From: JBCCFW01 sp039029535
GTDB taxonomy: Bacteria; Acidobacteriota; JBCCFW01
Assembly: GCA_039029535.1 (NCBI GenBank)
Contig: JBCCFW010000062.1
Span: 1 to 36,381 of the forward strand
DNA: 36,381 nucleotides
Reading direction: 5' to 3'
The position numbers were made by a program, and so were the translations under genes. The stretch's first letter is position 1. Every line of letters starts with the position of its first letter. The notes beneath the pieces were generated by a model. It made no database searches, had not been told where the DNA came from, and saw only the letters and a list, made by a program, of their open reading frames with translations. Below, one piece after another: positions 24,346 to 33,533 of the stretch.

Positions 24346-24804
24346 CTACGCCGACGTGGCTCGCATGAGCAGCTCCTCGGGTGGCGCGAGAAGGTCATCG
24401 CAACGGAGCACCGCCGGCTCGACATGCTCGGTCCGCACGAAGGTGAGCCGACACCACGAGGCGCCCTTCCTCTCTCCGATCTCGCAGGTCAGCGCGTGCG
24501 GTCCTGCCGGCAGCACCAGCTCGAACCCGTCCGCGATGCTCGCGACCTCCACGCGACCCTCCTCCGGCACGTCGAAGGGCACGACGATCGCTCGGACCGT
24601 CTCGGATGCGAGCGACGGCGGGTCGTCCTGCTCCCGCACGACGACCCGATGACCACCGTTCTCGAACGTCCGGAAGGAGACCGACCCCTCACGCCAGGCA
24701 AAGCCCTGCGCCACGTGGGTCGGCTCCCAATCGTTGAACGGCTCGTCCAGGTCCGCGCGAAAGACGCAGAGCTGCGTGTAGGAGACGTCGACTCGCTTCT
24801 CCAA
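24346..24804 (-). CDS. ComJ-family (nuclease inhibitor/immunity-like) protein
   Basis: A 152-residue soluble protein. 'SYTQLCVFRADLDEPFNDWEPTHVAQGFAWREGSVSFRTFENG', 'RAIVVPFDVPEEGRVEVASI' and 'LPAGPHALTCEIG' follow the ComJ pattern. In Bacillus, ComJ inhibits the DNA-entry nuclease NucA; relatives act as immunity proteins for nuclease toxins. No cognate nuclease is in the window. It starts with TTG 24804, supported by a strong AGGAGGGAG just upstream. It ends 40 bp from the hairpin shared with the convergent gene. Confidence 0.75.
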   Translation of the reverse strand: MEKRVDVSYTQLCVFRADLDEPFNDWEPTHVAQGFAWREGSVSFRTFENGGHRVVVREQDDPPSLASETVRAIVVPFDVPEEGRVEVASIADGFELVLPAGPHALTCEIGERKGASWCRLTFVRTEHVEPAVLRCDDLLAPPEELLMRATSA

Positions 24805-24843
24805 GTGCTCCCTCCTACCCAGTCTTGGAGCCCGACCGACGCC

Positions 24844-26148
24844 TCAGCTCCGGAAGCGGACGACCAACACTCCCGCGAGGGCCAGCAGCGCGAGGAGCAC
24901 GCCACGCGACCAGGGCGGCAACGGCACGATGTTCGCGCAGTCGACGTCCGCACAGGCCCGGCCGGTGGAGAACAGGCCGCCCATCGCCTCACAGTCGGAC
25001 GCAAAGACGTCCATGCAGGAGCCATCGGGCAGGCAGCACGCTCCGGGCTGCGGACAAGCAGCTGAGGAGCAGTCGGTCGCCATGCCCTGGAAGGTCCCGC
25101 CCGCGTACATGCAGGCGAGCTCGATCAACTGCGAGCAGGAGCCGTCATCGAAGCAGCAGGCGCCCGCTTCGGGGCAGGACGCGGTCGCACAGTCGGTCCC
25201 GTCACCCTGGTAGACCCCACCGGCATCGGTGCACGCCGCCTCGAGCAGGTCCGTGCAGGAGCCGTCGGTCATGCAACATGCCGCAGGCTCCGGACACGTG
25301 ACGGTGCCGCAGTCGCCGGCCATGGACGTGCCGCCCATGGCCGTGCAGTCGGCCATGGTCTCGTCCGAGCAGGAGCCGTCGCCGAGGCAGCAGGGCGGCT
25401 CGGGGTCGTTGAAGCCGACGAGGCCTTCGAGCTCATCCGCGCTGAGCGCGGTGTCGAAGATGAACACCTCGTCGATGCCGCCGTTCCAGTACGTGGGTCC
25501 AGCGTTTTGGCCACCGATGACGGTGATGGCCGCGTTGAAGACGCCCAGGCTACCGCCCGCCGGATAGCTGTCCTCGAGGTCGCCGTCCACGTAGAGCCGG
25601 ACGTCGGCTCCATCCCAGGTCGCCGCGAAGTGGTGCCAATCATTCTCCGCCGGCAACGGAGCTCCGTCGGCCGCGCCGTCACCGAGGATGCTCGTCGTGT
25701 TGATGAGCATCTCGAGAGGTCGGCCACCGTCTCGCCTGTCGTGGCGGAACGCGAACTGGATCTCCAGTGGAGGATCCTCGTACTGGGCGACGATGCCGTC
25801 ACAGCAGAAGAACGTCCCGGAGCCTTGTCGCTTGACCCAGGCCGCCACGGTGAGGCTCGTGAGTCCGTTCAGGTCGAGGGACGGCTGATTCGCCACCTGC
25901 ACGGAGTCACCGTCGCCGTCGAAGAAGAGGGCGTGGGAGCCGAAGACCGAGTCGGTCGAGAACACGGTGTCCCCCTGGAGGTTGACCGTGTTCCCGTTGC
26001 CGCTGGAGTCCGCGACGGTCGCCCCGCTCCCCTCGTCGAAGGGCCAGTGGGCCAGGGTCGCGGCGGAAGCCGAGGTGGCGAGGCCCAGGAACAGGACGAG
26101 CCCGCCCAGGGCAGGGTTCACGCTGGGGAATGAAATCTTCGCCGGCAT
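24844..26148 (-). CDS. Secreted LamG protein with four Cys-rich repeats and C-terminal membrane/sorting tail
   Basis: A 434-residue surface protein. Signal peptide to ~29 (SASA), LamG jelly roll ~30-245 ('WPFDEGSGATVADSSGNGN', 'GIDEVFIFDTALSADEL'), then four 38-40 residue repeats of the form 'CCxxDGSCxxxxxxxCxxxGGxxxGxxxxCxxxxCP' (~252-405). The C-terminus is 'PLPPWSRGVLLALLALAG' followed by VLVVRFRS. This resembles IPTL-type or other CTERM sorting tails: a P-rich W motif, one helix and Arg at the end. It probably displays a ligand-binding head. ATG 26148 has GAGGAG eight bases upstream. It is a distant relative in layout to the LamG protein at 1244-3232. No sortase or exosortase gene is present here. 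Confidence 0.8.
   Translation of the reverse strand: MPAKISFPSVNPALGGLVLFLGLATSASAATLAHWPFDEGSGATVADSSGNGNTVNLQGDTVFSTDSVFGSHALFFDGDGDSVQVANQPSLDLNGLTSLTVAAWVKRQGSGTFFCCDGIVAQYEDPPLEIQFAFRHDRRDGGRPLEMLINTTSILGDGAADGAPLPAENDWHHFAATWDGADVRLYVDGDLEDSYPAGGSLGVFNAAITVIGGQNAGPTYWNGGIDEVFIFDTALSADELEGLVGFNDPEPPCCLGDGSCSDETMADCTAMGGTSMAGDCGTVTCPEPAACCMTDGSCTDLLEAACTDAGGVYQGDGTDCATASCPEAGACCFDDGSCSQLIELACMYAGGTFQGMATDCSSAACPQPGACCLPDGSCMDVFASDCEAMGGLFSTGRACADVDCANIVPLPPWSRGVLLALLALAGVLVVRFRS
25010..25405 (-). repeat. Four 114-120 bp coding repeats (CCxxDGSC units)
   Basis: Matching segments (gcagga plus gcc.tc) start at 25015, 25135, 25255 and 25369. Each unit encodes six cysteines including the paired CC and DGSC. 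Confidence 0.8.
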
Positions 26149-26319
26149 CGCACGCACTCCTCGATGAGTGACGCGAAGGAGCCCGCGCGTGGTGCCGAGC
26201 CCCCCCACGTCCGTCTCTCTTCCCCCGAGCGCGCATCCTACCGATTTTTCTAAGAACCACCAAAAGGGGCCCCGCTCACCCCTGAGTCGACGGTCGAGAC
26301 GACGTGCTCGCCCGTGGCG

Positions 26320-27978
26320 TCACGGGCAGGCCGCCGCCGCCGGAGGGCGCTCGGCACCGTCGGAGCTCGTCCCGGCCGATCCGCCGCCGCTCCCTGCCAA
26401 GACGAAGTACGAGTCCCCGTCACTCGGAGCGAAAACGGTCTGGCCGTCTTCGAGCCTGCAGTGACCGAACTCGCGATGGTCGTACTCGCCCAGCGTCAGT
26501 CGGCTCAGGTCCCCTCGGAGCAGGTCCCGAGGGCCCGCCTCGGCGTCGGGCCAGCTCGCCAGGATCGAGCCGTCGTCGCGCTCGTCGAGCCGGAGCTCGA
26601 GGGGAGCCACGCGCAGCTCACAGGCGTCGCCCATGCCGTCTCCGTCCTCGTCCGCCTGATCGGGGTTGGGATCCACCGGACAGTTGTCGCAAGCATCGCC
26701 GTGACCGTCACCGTCGGAGTCGATGTCGTGGACTCCCTCGTCGGGGCAGTTGAAGCACTCCTCCAACGCGACCGGGATGACGGCCGTGAGCTCGAAGTCG
26801 GCCGGCTCGAACGTGGGCCCGACGCTCGCCGCCATGGTCCCGATGCCGATGGTGGCTGAACCGAAGCCGGCGGACTCAGGCGAGTCGAGATCGTTGAAGA
26901 ACTCCTGGGGTGCACAGGCCGCCCCGGCCGCGCGTCCTTCGCCGTCGAGCAGCGTGACGGTGTCCCACTCCACGACGTAGAAGCCAGGACCGGGCGCATC
27001 GGCCGCGGCGCGGGCCATGGTGCCGACATCGAGGTACCAGAGATCGCGACCATCGGCAGCGATGCGACGTTGGTAGCCCATGTAGGGCCAGAGCGCGCCA
27101 CCGTCGTCGAGGGGCACGAGAGCCCCAGCGAACTCGTGCGTGTGCCAGGCGCGCCAGCCTTGTGACCAGCTCCCGCCGGATCCGAAGTACGTCCTGCCGA
27201 ACGGATAGGACCCGACACGGTCGGAGGTGAAGCCACTGACGCAGAGCCGGCCGTCCTCGGCGGCCTCCAGGCTCCCGATGCCGAAGGACCAACCTCCCGA
27301 CACCACGCTCCCCACCCAGTCGGGCTCGCCGCTCGCGTCGAAGGTCACCAGCACGTCCCGGGTGATCCCGCTCCCGGTCTGACGCGCGGTGGCGGCCAGG
27401 CTGCCGTCGGCTCGCACGACCAGGTGCGTGAGCTCCGTGGCCCAGTAACGCTCGTCGTCGGCGGTGTAGGTGCGCTGCCAGAGCAGCTCTCCGTCGGCGT
27501 CGGTCGCGTACAGCCAACCCTCCGCCGGCTCGCCCCACCCGTCTCGATTGAACACCTTGCCGGCGAGGAGCACTCCACCGTCGGCGGTGAAGGCCGCCCC
27601 GCTCGCCGCGAAGTTCCGCCCGGGTGGCGACGTGATGGTCCGCGCCCAGACCAGCTCACCCTCCGCCGAGACCACGACGATCCGCTGCCAGCGCTGGAGG
27701 AGGATCCGACCGTCGTCGGCCACGTCGGCGATCGTGAAGTCGTCGACGACCTCGCGCGACCACAGGAGCTCACCGTCGGGCGCGAAGCGCGTGAGTGGGC
27801 GGTTGGTGATGACCCCGCCGTCGGGCGCCGAGCGCGCCTCGAACCAGGTCACGTCATGGAAGCGGCGCGACCAGGTTCCCTGAGCCTGGACGTCGAAAGC
27901 GGAGCCGAGCGAGAGCATGAGGCCGATGAGGGCCACGAGATGAGAACGGAGCGACTTGTCGAGCTGATGGATGAACAT
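26320..27978 (-). CDS. Secreted beta-propeller protein with thrombospondin type-3 repeats
   Basis: A 552-residue exported protein. Signal peptide ~1-33 (VQAQ). Residues ~35-370 are beta-propeller blades of PQQ/SBBP-like type ('FAPDGELLWSREV', 'YATDADGELLWQRTY', 'FDASGEPDWVGSV'). Around 420-455 lie TSP3 Ca-binding repeats (DIDSDGDGHGDACDNCP, DEDGDGMGDAC). The end carries the ~90-residue 'SWPDAEAG.RDLLRGDL' domain found in other proteins here. ATG 27978 follows GGAG with five bases spacing. It is divergent from a related propeller gene at 28205; the two may share control. Function is unknown, possibly binding or structural. Confidence 0.78.
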   Translation of the reverse strand: MFIHQLDKSLRSHLVALIGLMLSLGSAFDVQAQGTWSRRFHDVTWFEARSAPDGGVITNRPLTRFAPDGELLWSREVVDDFTIADVADDGRILLQRWQRIVVVSAEGELVWARTITSPPGRNFAASGAAFTADGGVLLAGKVFNRDGWGEPAEGWLYATDADGELLWQRTYTADDERYWATELTHLVVRADGSLAATARQTGSGITRDVLVTFDASGEPDWVGSVVSGGWSFGIGSLEAAEDGRLCVSGFTSDRVGSYPFGRTYFGSGGSWSQGWRAWHTHEFAGALVPLDDGGALWPYMGYQRRIAADGRDLWYLDVGTMARAAADAPGPGFYVVEWDTVTLLDGEGRAAGAACAPQEFFNDLDSPESAGFGSATIGIGTMAASVGPTFEPADFELTAVIPVALEECFNCPDEGVHDIDSDGDGHGDACDNCPVDPNPDQADEDGDGMGDACELRVAPLELRLDERDDGSILASWPDAEAGPRDLLRGDLSRLTLGEYDHREFGHCRLEDGQTVFAPSDGDSYFVLAGSGGGSAGTSSDGAERPPAAAACP

Positions 27979-28204
27979 GAGGACTCCCCGGCACCAGGCC
28001 GATGGACGAAGAACGTCGTGCGAATCCCAGGACGAAGCTCCCGCTGCAATCTCAGTCCGATCGGTCACCGGCGCGTTCACGAAACCAGACCAGAGCCGAA
28101 TTCCGGGCCGTTCATGACCAGATTCCAGGACCAACACCCGGACGACGGCCCTCCGGATTCCTAAGATCCCCTCATCACGCATCGCCGTCCGGAGGGAGAA
28201 CCCG

Positions 28205-30154
28205 ATGTCAGCCCGAGCTCGCTGGTCACGGCCCTGGTGCGCGCTTGCCCTGCTCCTCCTCGCGCTGCCCGCCTCGTCCCAGACTGGGTCGAGCGGCTAT
28301 CTCGGCGCACCGGGCGAGGAGCTCCTGGCCTTTCACGGCGGGGAGAGCACGCACCGGATCTTCAGCGCCAACAACCAGGACCCGGACGCTCTCCTGGGTG
28401 CCCGCTACTTTCAGGTCCGAGAGCGCAGCTTCGGCTTGGAAGTCTTCGAAGACCACGCGTTCGGCGGCATCGACGGGCAGGTCACGGAGGCCCTCTACAC
28501 CCGTGAAGGTGCCGTCGGCGGCGTGATGTACGCCATCGGCTCGGACCTCGACGCCCCCTTCCGACGAACCTGGATCACCAGCCTTCTACACGAGGGCTAC
28601 CAATTCGACACCCGTCTCTTCGCACGAGCATGGAGCCACTACTCGCTGGAATCCCTGGCCGAGCCCACGTGGGAACTGGCACCCGTCATGGCGGGAGGCT
28701 GGTTGGCCGAGGACGACGACGCCCCCTCGCGGGGCTGGCTCCTGCTCCTCGACCGGCGCAGTGTCCCCCTCTTGCAGTGGGCCTTCGGCAGCTCCGGCGC
28801 GGAGCGGATCGATGCTCTGGGCGGGAGCGCCCATCACGCCGCGGTCGTCGCTGGCCAAACGACCGAGAGCGGCTCGGACCTCGCGGACGCCTGGGTCATG
28901 AAAGTCGCGCTCGACGGCACCATCCGCTGGCAGTGGGCGCTGGGCGGTGATGGTGTCGAAGAGGCCCATGACGTCTTCGAGTTGGCCGACGGTCGAGTGC
29001 TCGCCTGTGGCACGACCGAGTCCCTGACCACCTCAGGACGGGCCGGTTGGGTCGCCCTCTTCGAGCTCTGGGGAGGTCCGATCTGGACCGTCGTCGTCGG
29101 AGACGACGAGTGGTCCGAGCTCGTGTCGATGGAAGTGCTCGCGGACTCCGTGCTCCTCACCGGTTCCCTCCGGGAAGCCGACTCGGAGACCACGGACGCG
29201 TGGTTCCTCGAGCTGAGCCTCACGGATGGCGCGCCGCTGTGGCAAGCCGCCTTGCACTCGCTCGGCGACGATCGAGGCGTGGAGGCCAAGACGATCTACG
29301 AAGGCCTCCTCGTCGGCATGATGAGCGCGGTCGGCACGCCCGACGAACGAATGCAGGTCGTCGTGACCCGAGGCGAGCGCAGCTGCCCCTTGCGAGAGAC
29401 GAACGTCGCGACCCGCACCGACGTCCTCCCCATGCGCCCGGCTTCGGCGGCGGTGGTACCGCTGCTCGAGCCCACGATCAGCACCATCGCGTTCGCGCCA
29501 GGCACCGACGAGATCCGGGCCGTGCCTCACTGTGAGTGCCCACCTCTCTCCTGCCTCGACATCACCGTCACCCCTCGAGCCAACGCCTGCCTGGGGGACG
29601 AGCAGACCCTCACCGTCGAGCTCGACCAAGACGGCTACGGAGAGCTCGACTTCGAGTGGCAATGGGACGTGGACCCCGAGCCCGAGGCCACGGGAGCCTC
29701 CACGTCAGTCACCTTCCCCGAGGGCACGCACCCGGTCGCGGTCCGTGTCCGGGACGCCTGTGATCAGGTGACGAACTGTGGGATCACCCTGACGGTGCAG
29801 TCGGATGCCCCTCCTGCGGAGGCCGCGCCACCGGGGTCTTCCGGGCTCCGGGTGCTGCCCGGTGGCACCGCGCTCCGGCTCCCTGCTCTCGGGGACGCGG
29901 CCTATCTCGTTCACAACGTCTACACGGACCGCATCGGCTACTGGCACTCACCGTCCGCCATCACCGGCACCGCCTGCCACCTCGAGGCGACGTCGACCTC
30001 ACGCGTCCACCTCGACGTTGCGATCCCCGACGACTCCTGGGTCGTGGTGACGGCTGCCACGGCCTGCGCGGAGGGCCCGGCGGGCGTCGACTCGCTGGGA
30101 CGGGAGCGAACGGTTCGCGACGACTGGGAGACCTGCGGACCGCCCACTCCTTAG
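28205..30154 (+). CDS. Secreted SBBP-like beta-propeller protein with PKD-like and shared C-terminal domain
   Basis: A 649-residue exported protein. Signal peptide ~1-25. Residues ~30-440 form propeller blades with 'WAFGSSGAERIDALGG…VVAGQTTESGSDLADAWVMKVALDGTIRWQWALGGDG', the usual SBBP layout. Residues ~455-540 look like a PKD/Ig domain ('ITVTPRANACLGDEQTLTV', 'HPVAVRVRDACDQVT'). The C-terminal ~90 residues ('ALRLPALGDAAYLVHNVYTDRIGYWHSP…WVVVTAATACAEGPAGVDSLGRER') are the domain that recurs in three other proteins. ATG 28205 follows GGAGGGAG. It is divergent from the 26320-27978 gene and ends 13 bp from the SUKH gene. Confidence 0.8.
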   Translation: MSARARWSRPWCALALLLLALPASSQTGSSGYLGAPGEELLAFHGGESTHRIFSANNQDPDALLGARYFQVRERSFGLEVFEDHAFGGIDGQVTEALYTREGAVGGVMYAIGSDLDAPFRRTWITSLLHEGYQFDTRLFARAWSHYSLESLAEPTWELAPVMAGGWLAEDDDAPSRGWLLLLDRRSVPLLQWAFGSSGAERIDALGGSAHHAAVVAGQTTESGSDLADAWVMKVALDGTIRWQWALGGDGVEEAHDVFELADGRVLACGTTESLTTSGRAGWVALFELWGGPIWTVVVGDDEWSELVSMEVLADSVLLTGSLREADSETTDAWFLELSLTDGAPLWQAALHSLGDDRGVEAKTIYEGLLVGMMSAVGTPDERMQVVVTRGERSCPLRETNVATRTDVLPMRPASAAVVPLLEPTISTIAFAPGTDEIRAVPHCECPPLSCLDITVTPRANACLGDEQTLTVELDQDGYGELDFEWQWDVDPEPEATGASTSVTFPEGTHPVAVRVRDACDQVTNCGITLTVQSDAPPAEAAPPGSSGLRVLPGGTALRLPALGDAAYLVHNVYTDRIGYWHSPSAITGTACHLEATSTSRVHLDVAIPDDSWVVVTAATACAEGPAGVDSLGRERTVRDDWETCGPPTP

Positions 30155-30167
30155 CGAAGGGTCGAGC

Positions 30168-30668
30168 TCACTGCGCCCCATCACCGTGACCGCCATACTC
30201 GTCACGGACTGCGCTGGCGAGCCACTCGGAGAACGACGCGGCCACGACCTGAAAGTCACGCCGTCCCTGAAGGAAGTAGAGGACCTCGGGGTCCGCAGCC
30301 CCTGCCAGCTCGAAGAACAGGAACTGGTATCCCTGATGCCCGCAGAACACGAGAGCCTTCTTCGGCAGGCTCGGCGGCTCCTCCTCGTCAGCGAGAAGAC
30401 GCTGAGCCTCGGACTGCAGCCCGGCGAGCTCGTGAAAGAGGAGGTCGCTCCCCATCAGGAATTCGCTCCGCTTGCCGGTGGCTCTCAGGAAGCGGCGATA
30501 GCTCGCCGGTAGCTGGAGCCCGTGACGTTGCTCGAAGTCCGCGAGCTCGACCTCGGAGCAGCCGAGCACGGGCGTCTCGGAGCCCGCACGGTTCCTCTCC
30601 AGCGCTTCGTCAACGCGGGCCCGCCATGAAGGGGCGCTCGCCCCGTCTTCGTGGGAATCGGTGCTCAT
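30168..30668 (-). CDS. SMI1/KNR4 (SUKH) family protein
   Basis: A 166-residue soluble protein. 'SEVELADFEQRHGLQLPASYRRFLRATG' is the SUKH hallmark, followed by the 'FCGHQGYQFLFFELAGAADPEVLYF' strand region and a C-terminal 'FSEWLASAV' helix. SUKH proteins are frequent immunity proteins against polymorphic toxins. No toxin is adjacent, so it may be an orphan immunity protein or have a housekeeping role. ATG 30668 lacks a strong ribosome site. It is divergent from the zinc-ribbon gene, 91 bp away. Confidence 0.85.
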   Translation of the reverse strand: MSTDSHEDGASAPSWRARVDEALERNRAGSETPVLGCSEVELADFEQRHGLQLPASYRRFLRATGKRSEFLMGSDLLFHELAGLQSEAQRLLADEEEPPSLPKKALVFCGHQGYQFLFFELAGAADPEVLYFLQGRRDFQVVAASFSEWLASAVRDEYGGHGDGAQ

Positions 30669-30708
30669 CGGGACAGGCTACCGCCGTCCCTTCAACTTGC
30701 CAGGCAGC

Positions 30709-30737
30709 GTGACAAGCCACCCTCTCGGCACTACTCT
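30709..30737 (+). promoter_or_regulatory. Sigma-70-like promoter before the zinc-ribbon gene
   Basis: GTGACA (five of six bases of TTGACA), a 17-bp spacer, then TACTCT (30732-30737), with the GGGAGGAG ribosome site ten bases further on. Confidence 0.42.
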
Positions 30738-30759
30738 CTCTTCATTGGGAGGAGCGAGC

Positions 30760-32058
30760 ATGAGTGCTTCCGTGGAGTACCACTGCTCGGCGTGCAGCCG
30801 TCGGTACGCGACGCCGATCGACGAGCTGCTGCGCCGAATTCAGGCCGACCAGCGCTGGTGCCAGACCTGTGGCTGCGAGCTGGTCTTCCCCGACGAGGTC
30901 CGCCGGCACGTGGCCTCCGTCGACGCGCTGAACGAGGTCGTCACCTTCGCCTGCACGGGCACCTGCGGACGCAGCTTTCAGGCCCCCGTGCGCTCGTTGA
31001 GGAAGCGGATCGGTCGCGGCTGCCACGTCTGCGGCGGCGCGCTCTCCTTCCCCGAGCACGTGGTGACGCTGTTCCGCGACGAACAGTCCGCCGAACGCGC
31101 GAAGCCCTCGAGCGTGGCCTGCCCCGCCTGCGACCGCACCATCCCCTCCTCCCCCTGCACCTGGTGCGGGATGACCTTCGTCGTGCCGCCCGGGCCTCCC
31201 GTCGAGCCGGTCCTCGCCGACACCGCCGCACAGTCCCCGATGGCCAGCGCCGCGGACACGAAGCTGGCCATCGGTCACCTCCCCGCCGGCCACGAGCTCA
31301 CGCCGTGGATCGCGCGGGTGCTCGCCGGCCGCACGCGCCGCGCCGAGCTGGGTCGGGCCGAGCTACGCGATCTCGTTCATGCCTGGCACGGCCTGGCGAG
31401 CTGGCGTCCCACCGCGCACGCCTCGCCCTTCCTCCCCCTACCGGTCGCGACCTGCATCCCAGTGCTCAGCCAATCGATCTTCGGCTGCGGCTCGAGCTTC
31501 GTCGACATCAACGCGAACGGTCGCACCGAGCTCGTCATGGTCTTGCGGCAGGAAGAAGAGAACTGGTTCGCGAAGCTCGACAAGGAGGCCGTCGCCGTGA
31601 GCGCGGTGAGCCTCGGCCTGCGCGCCTCCGGCCTGGACTTCGGCGAGCTCGCCGACGTCGCGGAGCTCCTCGACGTCGACGGTGGTGGCGAGATGACGGA
31701 GGACCGCACGCCCGACGAGCATCGGATCCGCGCACGGCTCGTGCCCGATCGCGGGGGGACTCGCTTCACGCTGCTCTCGCAGGTCAACGACGCTCCGCCC
31801 ACTCCTTGGCCCGCCGAGCAGGTCCAGGCCTTCGTCGCCGTGCTCGCCCGGCTCGCCGACCGCATCGAGCGCACGGTCGCCGTCATGACCGTCCTCGGCC
31901 CGCGCTCCCACGGCAGCCCTGCGCTCGGCGCCACCGAGGGTGCGCTGGTCCGGCGACTCCGCCTGCTCGGCTGTCAGCCGGAGTCGCTCCTGGCGGACGC
32001 CGCCGCCCGCCTGGTCGTGCGTTCAGCCGAAACCCGATTCGACGCTGCCGCAAGCTAG
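30760..32058 (+). CDS. Zinc-ribbon protein of unknown function
   Basis: A 432-residue soluble protein. The N-terminal ~145 residues contain three CxxC pairs forming zinc ribbons or knuckles: CSAC…CQTC, CTGTC…CHVC and CPAC…CTWC. The rest (~170-432) is an alpha/beta region with 'SFVDINANGRTELVMVLRQEEENWFAKLDKEAVAVSAVSLGLRASG', which I cannot assign. The start is clear: GGGAGGAG five bases before ATG 30760. Its TAG stop overlaps the TAG stop of the convergent gene at 32055-32058 (shared CTAG). The many metal-binding Cys suggest nucleic acid or protein binding. Confidence 0.7.
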   Translation: MSASVEYHCSACSRRYATPIDELLRRIQADQRWCQTCGCELVFPDEVRRHVASVDALNEVVTFACTGTCGRSFQAPVRSLRKRIGRGCHVCGGALSFPEHVVTLFRDEQSAERAKPSSVACPACDRTIPSSPCTWCGMTFVVPPGPPVEPVLADTAAQSPMASAADTKLAIGHLPAGHELTPWIARVLAGRTRRAELGRAELRDLVHAWHGLASWRPTAHASPFLPLPVATCIPVLSQSIFGCGSSFVDINANGRTELVMVLRQEEENWFAKLDKEAVAVSAVSLGLRASGLDFGELADVAELLDVDGGGEMTEDRTPDEHRIRARLVPDRGGTRFTLLSQVNDAPPTPWPAEQVQAFVAVLARLADRIERTVAVMTVLGPRSHGSPALGATEGALVRRLRLLGCQPESLLADAAARLVVRSAETRFDAAAS

Positions 32059-33533
32059 CCTGGAGACAGCCTCAGGACGTACTCCGCGGTCATGACGTAG
32101 ATCTCACCGCGTGCGTCTTCGCCAAAGGACACGGGCCCCCAGATCTCGGGGAAGTCCCACTCCCTGAGGTCGACCAGCTCGTCGCCGTCCAGTCGGAACG
32201 ACCAGATGTCGCCCGCGCACCAATCGGCGTAGAAGTAGCGGCCGGTCATCTCGGGCATGCGACAGCCTCGGTAGACGTGACCACCGATGACCGAGCAGGT
32301 CCCGGGCACTTCCATCCGGCTGAAGTCGACGACCGGTCCGGTGAGCTCGGCACACTCGGTGACGGTCGGACACCCACCGCAGGTGGTGAGGCAGTCTTCG
32401 GCCGCGGCGCAGTAGATGCCCTCCATCATCGGCCAGCCGAAGTTCTCGCCTCCACCGGCGGTCGCGAGCCCGCGGCTCACCTCTTCGGAGCAACCGTCGC
32501 CCACGTCTCCCAGCCAGAGGTCGCCGGTCTCGCGGTCGAAGGTGAAGCGCCAGGGGTTGCGCAGGCCGTAGGACCAGATCTCGCCCAGCGCGCCGGGGAC
32601 GTCGACGAAGGGGTTGTCCGGCGGGATGGCGTAGGGCTCACCCGAGTCGACGTCGAGGCGGAGGATCTTCCCGTGCTCGCTGTCGAGCAGCTGCGCAGCG
32701 TCGGGGATGTCGCCGTCTCCCAGGCTCACGTAGAGGTAGCCGTCGCGTGGTCCGAACGCGACCTGTCCGCCGACGTGAACGGGGGTCGGTCGGTCGCTCT
32801 CGTAGATGAGTCGCTCGCTCAGGGGATCGGCCGTGTCGGGATCGCTCGCGACGAACTCGGCGACCCGCGCGACGCCCTCGCCGAACGCACCGCCCGGCGC
32901 GTTGTAGTAGACGAAGAAGCGACCGTTGGTTTCGAACTCGGGATGAAACGCCAGGGAGAGCAGGCCCATCTCTCCACGCACTCGGACCTGCGCGCTGATG
33001 TCGAGGAAGACCTGGCTCGTGTCGTCTCGCAGGTCGAGCACCTCGATGACTCCCCCACGCTCGACCACGTAGGCCCGCATGCGATCGTGCCGAGGGGCGG
33101 TCAGGTGGACCGGCTCGCTGAAGTCACCGACCACCTCGGCGATGAGGTCGGGCGCCGGCTCGGGCAGGGTGCCACTGCAGGCGCAACGCTCGGACACGTC
33201 CAGCGTGCTTCCGTGCCGGTTCTCCTGCCAGCCATCGTCGGCATTGACGAGATACCACCAGGCCTCGCCGGGTGGCGGGAGCTCGGGATCACCTTCCCAG
33301 GACGAGGTCGACAGGTTGGAGGCGACGCAGCGAAAGCCCTCGTCACCGGGTCGGAGCCGGAGGACGTTGTAGAGAACGTCCGGGACGGTCGGGCTGAGGT
33401 CTTCCCAACTCCACTGCTGGGTGTCGAGGAGGAAGGGAGTCGCTCCGGGAGCGGAGACTTCGGTCGTTGCGAACTGGGCCTGGCACGCGCTCGCCACGAG
33501 GAGCACGGCCACCCATGACGGGCGGAGTTTCAT
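32055..33533 (-). CDS. PQQ-dependent sugar dehydrogenase-like beta-propeller, probable lipoprotein
   Basis: A 492-residue exported protein. The N-terminus 'VAVLLVASAC' gives an imperfect lipobox. Residues ~30-120 are the ~90-residue domain seen in three other proteins, here at the N-terminus ('YNVLRL…FRCVASN…PPPGEAWWYLVNA'). The rest is a GSDH/sorbosone-dehydrogenase propeller: 'PVHLTAPRHDRMRAYVVERGGVIEVLD', 'GEMGLLSLAFHPEFETNGRFFVYY', 'HVGGQVAFGPRDGYLYVSLGDG', 'IWSYGLRNPWRFTFD', 'GDVGDGCSEEV'. Such enzymes oxidise sugars with PQQ and Ca; no PQQ genes are in view. The ATG start is at 33533. Confidence 0.85.
   Translation of the reverse strand: MKLRPSWVAVLLVASACQAQFATTEVSAPGATPFLLDTQQWSWEDLSPTVPDVLYNVLRLRPGDEGFRCVASNLSTSSWEGDPELPPPGEAWWYLVNADDGWQENRHGSTLDVSERCACSGTLPEPAPDLIAEVVGDFSEPVHLTAPRHDRMRAYVVERGGVIEVLDLRDDTSQVFLDISAQVRVRGEMGLLSLAFHPEFETNGRFFVYYNAPGGAFGEGVARVAEFVASDPDTADPLSERLIYESDRPTPVHVGGQVAFGPRDGYLYVSLGDGDIPDAAQLLDSEHGKILRLDVDSGEPYAIPPDNPFVDVPGALGEIWSYGLRNPWRFTFDRETGDLWLGDVGDGCSEEVSRGLATAGGGENFGWPMMEGIYCAAAEDCLTTCGGCPTVTECAELTGPVVDFSRMEVPGTCSVIGGHVYRGCRMPEMTGRYFYADWCAGDIWSFRLDGDELVDLREWDFPEIWGPVSFGEDARGEIYVMTAEYVLRLSPG

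Noticed and set aside
30651..33518. 955-codon plus-strand frame
   Set aside because: It overlaps two well-supported genes on opposite strands and its translation is Arg/Ala/Gly-rich without domains.
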